Shown: positions 6,609 to 10,522 of the stretch, piece after piece
Layout of the letters: each line of letters begins with the position of its first letter
How positions within the stretch are numbered: the stretch's first letter is position 1
Source: Flavobacterium sp.
GTDB lineage: Bacteria > Bacteroidota > Bacteroidia > Flavobacteriales > Flavobacteriaceae
Direction: 5' to 3'
Assembly: GCA_023253295.1 (NCBI GenBank)
Contig: JALRGZ010000090.1
Location: forward strand, 1 to 10,522
Length of the DNA stretch: 10,522 bases
Program-made: the position numbers and the translations under genes
Notes under the pieces: model-generated
Database searches by the model: none
What the model saw: the letters and a program-made list of their open reading frames with translations, nothing else
Told to the model about the DNA's origin: nothing

Positions 6609-7022
6609 ATGAAAAAAATTGCGTTGCTTTTAGTCTTATTGACTACTTTTTTAAGTTGTAGTGTTGGTGATGGAGATACTTATACTAATTATGTTTTACC
6701 TGTAGATAGTTATGTTTTGCCAGAAACTTTTACAGTAAACGAATTGAATGAAATAACATTAAAATACCAAAAACCCACTGCCTGTTATAATTATGGTGGT
6801 GTGTATGTTTACTCAGAAAATAATACCAGGATTATTGGTGTTTATGCCAGTACTAAAAATGGAGAAACTTGTGGGGAATCATTACCTCCACTTTCTGAAA
6901 CTTCTTTTAATTTTAAGCCTCTTACAGCAGGAACATATACGTTTAAATTTTATAAAGGTGAAGATGAAGATGGAGAGAATATTTTTGAAGATGTTGAGGT
7001 AGTAGTAACTGAAGCCAATTAA
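6609..7022 (+). CDS. Small beta-rich lipoprotein, function unknown
   Basis: The product is 137 aa. The N-terminus MKKIALLLVLLTTFLSC is a lipoprotein signal with Cys17 as the lipid attachment site. The residues after Cys (SVGDGD) include two Asp, which loosely resembles the acidic surface-export signal of Bacteroidota lipoproteins; export is therefore possible, not shown. The remainder alternates short strands (ITLKYQKP, GVYVYSE, TYTFKFYKG, VEVVVTE) and looks like one Ig-like beta-sandwich with Cys59 and Cys87, which could pair. No catalytic motif is seen. It stands alone between the recA terminator and a bidirectional terminator. I do not recognise a named family. Confidence 0.75.
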   Translation: MKKIALLLVLLTTFLSCSVGDGDTYTNYVLPVDSYVLPETFTVNELNEITLKYQKPTACYNYGGVYVYSENNTRIIGVYASTKNGETCGESLPPLSETSFNFKPLTAGTYTFKFYKGEDEDGENIFEDVEVVVTEAN

Positions 7023-7054
7023 AATTTCCAAGAACAAATAGTTAATTAAAAAAT

Positions 7055-7090
7055 GTCCCAATAGTATTTTTTACTTTTGGGGCTTTTTTT
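7055..7090. terminator. Bidirectional terminator between the lipoprotein gene and plsC
   Basis: The outer arms GTCCCAA (7055-7061) and TTGGGGC (7077-7083, one G-T wobble) and the inner arms AGTA and TACT enclose a T-rich loop. T residues follow on the plus strand (7084-7090), and the A run at 7048-7053 gives a T run on the minus strand. It can serve both converging genes; the last plsC codon overlaps the T tract. Confidence 0.75.
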
Positions 7091-7853
7091 ATGATAATGT
7101 TTCTAATCTCTTTTCGGTTTTAAAAATTAATAATTGATGATAGATGGTGTTTCTTACTTCTTCTCTAAGTTCTTTTCTGTCAGATTCAGTTTTGCCTGAT
7201 GTGTCTACTATTTTGTGGATTTTAACCCGCATTACACCAGGATTTCCCGCAAAAAAAGTATAAGGGAAACGGTCTTTGTTGTCTCCAAAAGTAATTGGCA
7301 GAATAGGAATCTGATGTTGGATCGCCAATTTAAAAGCGCCGTCTTTAAAATGATCTAAAATAATGGATTCGTCATCGGGAACGCCTCCTTCCGGGAAAAT
7401 ACAAACACTCAATCCACGTTCAATTCGTTTATGCGCTTTGGTGAAAACAGCCATGCGACTTTGTGAATTTTTGCGATCAACTAAAATGCAGGTTCTTTTG
7501 TAGAAAAAACCAAAAATGGGGATTTTGGCTAGTTCTTGTTTGCCCACAAAAACAAAAGGATTTTTAATGACAGCCAGCATCAGCATAATGTCGGTCATCG
7601 AAGTATGATTGGCTACGATCATATAACTTTTGTTAGTGTCAATGGTTTGTTCGTTTTCCACCTTGTAATAAAATCCCATTCCAAACAAAATGAATTTGGC
7701 CCAAATTCGGGCTATTTTAAAAAAATAAGGATAGCCTTTTTCAGATAAAATAGTTAAGATTAATATTGGGAAAAATACTAAAATGGGGACTGCAATAAGG
7801 ATGTAAAACCAAATGCGCCATAGAATCCATAAAATTATTTTGATGCCTTTCAT
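7089..7853 (-). CDS. plsC: 1-acyl-sn-glycerol-3-phosphate acyltransferase
   Basis: The product is 254 aa. It transfers an acyl chain to lysophosphatidic acid to make phosphatidic acid at the inner membrane. An N-terminal membrane region (about 5-35) precedes the acyltransferase blocks: NHTSMTD (82-88, the HX4D catalytic motif), VDRKNSQSR (126-133), FPEGG (153-157, here GG rather than the common GTR) and QIPILPITFG (181-190). I chose the start at 7853 (MKGIKIILW). The in-frame ATG at 7898 would add 15 residues lacking family character, and a TAnnTTTG box lies between the two. The gene is convergent with the lipoprotein gene and points away from the GxxExxY gene. A related lysophospholipid acyltransferase of the same superfamily (for example acting on other lysolipids) cannot be excluded. 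Confidence 0.88.
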   Translation of the reverse strand: MKGIKIILWILWRIWFYILIAVPILVFFPILILTILSEKGYPYFFKIARIWAKFILFGMGFYYKVENEQTIDTNKSYMIVANHTSMTDIMLMLAVIKNPFVFVGKQELAKIPIFGFFYKRTCILVDRKNSQSRMAVFTKAHKRIERGLSVCIFPEGGVPDDESIILDHFKDGAFKLAIQHQIPILPITFGDNKDRFPYTFFAGNPGVMRVKIHKIVDTSGKTESDRKELREEVRNTIYHQLLIFKTEKRLETLS

Positions 7854-7858
7854 GTGAC

Positions 7859-7866
7859 CAAAAATA
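7859..7866 (-). promoter_or_regulatory. plsC promoter -7 box, leaderless type
   Basis: The minus strand reads TATTTTTG, then GTCAC, then the ATG at 7853. This is a full TAnnTTTG match with nearly the same spacing to the start as in holB. No good -33 TTTG is visible upstream. The box supports the shorter plsC start. Confidence 0.45.
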
Positions 7867-7917
7867 AGGAATCGAAAGTTATTATTGTTTAAAATCAATT
7901 AAATTTGGTAGGATTTA

Positions 7918-7962
7918 ACCGCAAAGTTTTTAAAGTTTTTTCGCAAAGTAAAAAAAGCAAAG
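7918..7962 (+). repeat. Left GCAAAG repeat array of the GxxExxY cassette
   Basis: GCAAAG occurs at 7921-7926, 7943-7948 and 7957-7962, with a degenerate AAAG unit at 7932-7935. The first unit reads ACCGCAAAG. The last unit directly abuts the ATG of the GxxExxY gene. The array is mirrored on the other side of the gene in opposite orientation. Confidence 0.7.
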
Positions 7963-8340
7963 ATGACAGAAAATGAAATTTCGAAAAAAGTTATAGGTTT
8001 GGCTATTGAAGTGCATAAAGCACTTGGACCTGGTTTACTGGAGAATACCTATAAAGAATGTTTGTTTTATAAAATTAACAAAGCAGGTTTTTTTGTTGAG
8101 AAAGAAAAGGCTTTGCCCGTAATTTTTGAAGAGGTAAAATTGGATTGCGGTTATAGAGTTGATTTGTTAGTTGAAAATAAATTAGTAATTGAACTTAAAA
8201 GTGTTGAAGCCTTGGATGTAATTCATCTTGCTCAGACTTTGACTTATTTAAAGTTGGGTAATTTTAAACTTGGATTACTAATTAATTTTAATGAAATTCT
8301 ATTGAAAGACGGTATAAGAAGAGTAGTTAATAATTTATAA
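7963..8340 (+). CDS. GxxExxY family protein, PD-(D/E)XK-like
   Basis: The product is 125 aa and full length for the GxxExxY family. The naming motif is GLLENTY (24-30), preceded by the typical IGLAIEVHKALGPG. A PD-(D/E)XK nuclease-like core follows: YRVDLLV with Asp67, then LVIELKS with Glu77 and Lys79, then the helix IHLAQTLTYLKL. All three residues expected of a nuclease active site of this fold are present, but no biochemical function is established for the family that I know of. The start codon directly follows a GCAAAG repeat, and arrays of this repeat flank the gene in inverted orientation, which suggests it moves or is amplified as a small cassette. It lies between the divergent core gene plsC and trpS. 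Roles in DNA repair, defence or element mobility are guesses. Confidence 0.88.
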   Translation: MTENEISKKVIGLAIEVHKALGPGLLENTYKECLFYKINKAGFFVEKEKALPVIFEEVKLDCGYRVDLLVENKLVIELKSVEALDVIHLAQTLTYLKLGNFKLGLLINFNEILLKDGIRRVVNNL

Positions 8341-8351
8341 AAATGTTAATA

Positions 8352-8443
8352 CTGCGAACTTTGCAAAAAACTTTGCTTTCTTTGCGGTAGAAAAAGAACA
8401 TAAACTTTATGAACTTTGCGAAATCTTTGTAAACTTTGCGTTA
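8352..8443 (-). repeat. Right GCAAAG repeat array of the GxxExxY cassette
   Basis: The plus strand shows seven CTTT units (8359, 8371, 8380, 8405, 8414, 8425, 8434), most as CTTTGC, in two blocks (8352-8388 and 8402-8443). Read on the minus strand they are GCAAAG, and 8388-8380 reads ACCGCAAAG exactly like the first left unit. Spacing between units is mostly 9-12 bp. Confidence 0.7.
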
Positions 8444-8475
8444 AAACAAGAATACAGCTTTAGAAATACATTATA

Positions 8476-9453
8476 ATGGCAAAAATACTTACAGGAGTTC
8501 AAAGTACAGGGACTCCACATTTAGGGAACTTACTGGGAGCAATTATTCCGGCAATTCAATTATCTAATCATTCAGCAAACGAATCTTTTCTTTTTATCGC
8601 CGATTTACATTCGGTTACTCAAATTAAAAATGGAGAAGTTTTAAGAAACAATACGTATAGTGTCGCGGCTGCCTGGTTGGCTTTTGGATTAGATGTGAAT
8701 AAGGTAGTTTTCTACAGGCAGTCTGATGTGCCACAAACAGCAGAGTTGTCTTGGTATTTGAGCTGTTTCTTTCCGTATCAAAGGTTGACTTTAGCACATT
8801 CATTTAAAGATAAAGCCGATCGATTAGACGATGTGAATGCAGGTTTGTTTTCCTATCCAATGTTGATGGCAGCCGATATTTTGCTTTATGATGCCGAGTT
8901 TGTTCCGGTAGGAAAAGACCAATTGCAGCATTTAGAAATGACACGTGATGTAGCTGCTCGTTTCAACCATCAGATGGGGGAGACATTCGTATTGCCTGAA
9001 GCTAAAATTCAGGATGACAGTATGTTGATTCCTGGTACCAATGGTGGTAAAATGAGTAAGTCGGCTAATAATATCATCAATATTTTCTTAGAAGATAAGG
9101 CTTTGCGAAAGCAGGTGATGAGTATCGAAACGGATAGTACGCCACTGGAAGCACCTAAAAATCCGGATACTTGTAATGCCTTTGCTATTTATTCTTTGTT
9201 AGCCAATGAAGAGCAAATTGCAAGCATGCGCGCTAATTATTTAGGAGGAAATTACGGTTATGGTCATGCCAAACAGGCTTTGTTTGAATTAATCTGTGAA
9301 AAATTCAAAACAGAAAGAGAAAAGTACCACTACTATATCAACAATCTTCAGGAAGTTGATGCACTATTGAAAATTGGAGCTGAGAAAGCTTCAGCTGTAG
9401 CTGATGGTGTATTGGCTAGAGTACGTGAAAAATTAGGTTTCGAGAAGAGATAG
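8476..9453 (+). CDS. trpS: Tryptophanyl-tRNA synthetase
   Basis: The product is 325 aa, the usual size of the short bacterial class Ic enzyme that attaches tryptophan to tRNA-Trp in the cytoplasm. The ATP-binding HIGH-type motif is TGTPHLGN (11-18). The second signature GGKMSKS has the catalytic loop at 192-196. Other expected blocks include FIADLHSVTQ (about 40-49), DVPQTAELSWYLSCF in the dimer core, the tryptophan-pocket region YPMLMAADILLY, and VPVGKDQLQHLEMTRDVA. The N-terminus MAKILTGVQSTG fits the family, supporting this start. The upstream DNA is the right-hand repeat array, so its promoter may have been supplied or displaced by the repeats; no clean TAnnTTTG box is seen in the 32 bp before the ATG. 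Confidence 0.97.
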   Translation: MAKILTGVQSTGTPHLGNLLGAIIPAIQLSNHSANESFLFIADLHSVTQIKNGEVLRNNTYSVAAAWLAFGLDVNKVVFYRQSDVPQTAELSWYLSCFFPYQRLTLAHSFKDKADRLDDVNAGLFSYPMLMAADILLYDAEFVPVGKDQLQHLEMTRDVAARFNHQMGETFVLPEAKIQDDSMLIPGTNGGKMSKSANNIINIFLEDKALRKQVMSIETDSTPLEAPKNPDTCNAFAIYSLLANEEQIASMRANYLGGNYGYGHAKQALFELICEKFKTEREKYHYYINNLQEVDALLKIGAEKASAVADGVLARVREKLGFEKR

Positions 9454-9474
9454 TCTTTACCCAAAAGTATATTG

Positions 9475-9523
9475 ACCGCAAATTCGCAAATTATTATTTT
9501 AAATCTGCGAATCTGCGGTTTTT
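9475..9523. repeat. CGCAgATT-type inverted repeat after trpS
   Basis: CCGCAAATTCGCAAATT (9476-9492) faces AAATCTGCGAATCTGCGG (9501-9518). The arms match except for two A-C positions, and flanking A/T at 9475 and 9519 extend the stem. A T run follows (9519-9523), so it may also terminate trpS transcription. A related half copy lies at 10215-10231. Confidence 0.7.
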
Positions 9524-9533
9524 GATAATTTCG

Positions 9534-9572
9534 AACCCGACAGGTTTTTAAACCTGTCGGGTTTTATTTTTT
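9534..9572. terminator. Strong palindromic terminator between trpS and the orphan lipoprotein gene
   Basis: The arms AACCCGACAGGTTT (9534-9547) and AAACCTGTCGGGTT (9550-9563) are a perfect 14-bp inverted repeat with only TT between. T-rich sequence follows on the plus strand to 9572. I recall the same ACCCGACAGGTTT-type palindrome as a frequent intergenic element in Flavobacterium; this is memory, not a search. Confidence 0.8.
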
Positions 9573-9577
9573 AAATT

Positions 9578-10177
9578 TTAATTCTCTAGTTTAATAAATT
9601 TTACTTTCATTTTTGGTGGAGGTGGAATCAATAGTCCTGATGTGTCTTTGTGTATTACAAATTGTTCATATTCTTTTTGTCTTATTGAGATTAAATCATC
9701 TTGGTAGTGAATGTGAATGTTTATGGAGTCATTAATTAGAGTTGTATATAGATTGTAATAAGGACTTAATTTTTTTATACTATTATTTTCTTCGAAAGTT
9801 AAACTTAGTGTTTTTGCATTTTTATAAGTTATTTTTAGTCTAATTATTGGTCCACAATACAATTTAATACCTAAAGAATCTTTGGATTGTTTAAAATAAT
9901 TTTCATCCTTGTTTTTTGTTTCAGAAACAATACTGTTTAAAAGTTTGGAATCTATTTTTGATTCATAATATTTATCTTCGTCTGTAACACTCGTTTTTCT
10001 TATAGTTTGAGATAGTCCATTCGGATTGATATACGAATAAAGTACCCTGTTTAAAATTAATTTCGAATTGTCATCATATTGATAATAATAAGACATGATT
10101 TCAATATTTTCAAAACTATATTTATCCGAAGAGCAACTTAAGAGTAGTGTTAATAAAATAGAAAGTAGTTTTTTCAT
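9578..10177 (-). CDS. Orphan AT-rich lipoprotein, function unknown
   Basis: The product is 199 aa. MKKLLSILLTLLLSC is a lipoprotein signal with Cys15 as the attachment site, followed by SSDK. The mature part is rich in Lys, Asn, Ser, Tyr and Ile, with alternating strands (IEIMSYYYQYDD, IIRLKITYKN, LSLTFEENN, INIHIHYQD) and a proline stretch IPPPPK near the end. No family motif is recognised. It is visibly more AT-rich in codon use than trpS or recA and lies between trpS and dprA, bracketed by CGCAgATT-type repeats and hairpins; this suggests an acquired, strain-variable gene. It is probably transcribed alone, as a hairpin separates it from dprA upstream. It is likely anchored in the inner or outer membrane. 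Confidence 0.72.
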   Translation of the reverse strand: MKKLLSILLTLLLSCSSDKYSFENIEIMSYYYQYDDNSKLILNRVLYSYINPNGLSQTIRKTSVTDEDKYYESKIDSKLLNSIVSETKNKDENYFKQSKDSLGIKLYCGPIIRLKITYKNAKTLSLTFEENNSIKKLSPYYNLYTTLINDSINIHIHYQDDLISIRQKEYEQFVIHKDTSGLLIPPPPKMKVKFIKLEN

Positions 10178-10214
10178 AAGTATTTTAATAATGAAATCAA
10201 TAGATTTAATAATT

Positions 10215-10231
10215 AATCTGTGAATCTGCGG
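10215..10231. repeat. Half copy of the CGCAgATT-type repeat
   Basis: AATCTGTGAATCTGCGG matches 9502-9518 at 16 of 17 positions in the same orientation. No opposite arm is visible beside it. Together the two copies bracket the orphan lipoprotein gene. Confidence 0.6.
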
Positions 10232-10241
10232 TTATTTTCAA

Positions 10242-10270
10242 ATTTGACAATTTTCGAAAAGTTGTCAAAT
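10242..10270 (-). terminator. Hairpin directly after dprA
   Basis: ATTTGACAA (10242-10250) and TTGTCAAAT (10262-10270) are perfect complements, and the middle TTTTCGAAAA is itself palindromic with one extra G. The stem overlaps the dprA stop codon by one base. There is no real T tract on the minus strand, so it may stabilise the message end rather than terminate on its own. Confidence 0.5.
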
Positions 10271-10522
10271 CAAATCGCCTCAAACAATTTTCCCGGTAAC
10301 GGTCTAATAACACCTTTTAATTCCATATTCAATAAAATACTGGAAACTCTGTAAATGGGAAATTCACATTCTAAAGCAATAATATCCATTAATTCCTTGC
10401 CAGTTTTTAGTAGGTAATCGTAAATTTTTTGTTCGTCGTTGTCAAGGGAAACAAAGAGTTGTTTTTGGACGGCTTTGGGTTCTTCTTTGATGTCCCAGTT
10501 GAGCATGTAAACCAAATCGGCA
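10270..10522 (-). CDS. dprA: DNA-processing protein DprA, C-terminal part
   Basis: The gene enters from the right edge; 83 complete codons are visible, beginning ADLVYMLNWDIKE and ending at the TGA at 10272-10270. This matches the end of the Rossmann-like domain plus the C-terminal winged-helix domain of DprA, which loads RecA on incoming single-stranded DNA during transformation. The winged helix is seen in DEQKIYDYLLKTGKELMDIIA, then YRVSSILLNMELKGVIRPLPGKLFEAI, whose end (GxIxxxPGxxF) is the family signature. The ATG at 10506-10504 is internal, not a start. The catalytic-like core lies outside the window. recA is about 4 kb away on the other strand, a functional rather than operon link. 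Confidence 0.85.
   Translation of the reverse strand, partial: ADLVYMLNWDIKEEPKAVQKQLFVSLDNDEQKIYDYLLKTGKELMDIIALECEFPIYRVSSILLNMELKGVIRPLPGKLFEAI

Noticed and set aside
6793..7002. Second plus-strand frame inside the small lipoprotein gene
   Set aside because: It overlaps in another frame and lacks signal, domain or balanced composition.
7536..7748. Plus-strand reading frame of 70 codons
   Set aside because: It is antisense to the catalytic part of plsC.
7854..7898. 15-residue N-terminal extension of plsC
   Set aside because: It is Asn-rich without family similarity, and the -7 box lies within it.
7918..8443. Possible CRISPR array from the regular GCAAAG repeats
   Set aside because: Units are about 6-9 bp with 3-8 bp between them, degenerate, inverted around a gene, and there are no cas genes; this is not CRISPR architecture.

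Overview
The window looks like a chromosomal segment of a Flavobacterium-like member of the Bacteroidota. The evidence is very AT-rich intergenic DNA, the absence of strong Shine-Dalgarno sequences, promoter -7 boxes of the Bacteroidota type (TAnnTTTG), surface or secreted proteins of the T9SS/gliding kind, and housekeeping proteins (RecA, TrpS, HolB, PlsC, DprA) that read as flavobacterial. The genus is inferred from sequence feel, not from a search.

Layout. Positions 1-2697 hold three minus-strand genes for exported proteins. In transcription order they are a small helical protein with a signal peptide (2697-2254), a right-handed beta-helix-type protein (2156-867), and the N-terminus of a large Ig-like gliding/T9SS-type protein (797 to beyond position 1). 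A gap of about 490 bp (2698-3188) separates these from plus-strand housekeeping genes. The gap holds a minus-strand promoter, a perfect DnaA box with a degenerate partner, and the leaderless-type promoter of holB.

The plus-strand run is holB (clamp-loader delta prime), a DoxX-like membrane protein and a hotdog acyl-CoA thioesterase, tightly spaced as an operon and ended by a hairpin that straddles the last stop codon. recA follows with its own leader, a palindrome over the likely promoter, and a strong terminator. After recA come a small lipoprotein gene and, convergent to it, plsC (minus strand), sharing a bidirectional terminator.

The right third combines core genes (plsC, trpS, the C-terminus of dprA) with apparent accessory insertions. 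A GxxExxY-family gene sits between two arrays of GCAAAG-type short repeats facing each other. An orphan AT-rich lipoprotein gene lies between trpS and dprA, bracketed by a second repeat type (CGCAgATT) and hairpins. These repeat-bracketed genes are the most unusual part of the window.

Functionally, holB, recA and dprA serve DNA replication, recombination and uptake; trpS charges tRNA-Trp; plsC and the thioesterase serve lipid metabolism; the minus-strand trio at the left belongs to the cell envelope. I saw no complete new multi-gene defence or biosynthetic system. The main candidates for something undescribed are the repeat-flanked GxxExxY cassette and the DnaA-box-bearing gap upstream of holB.
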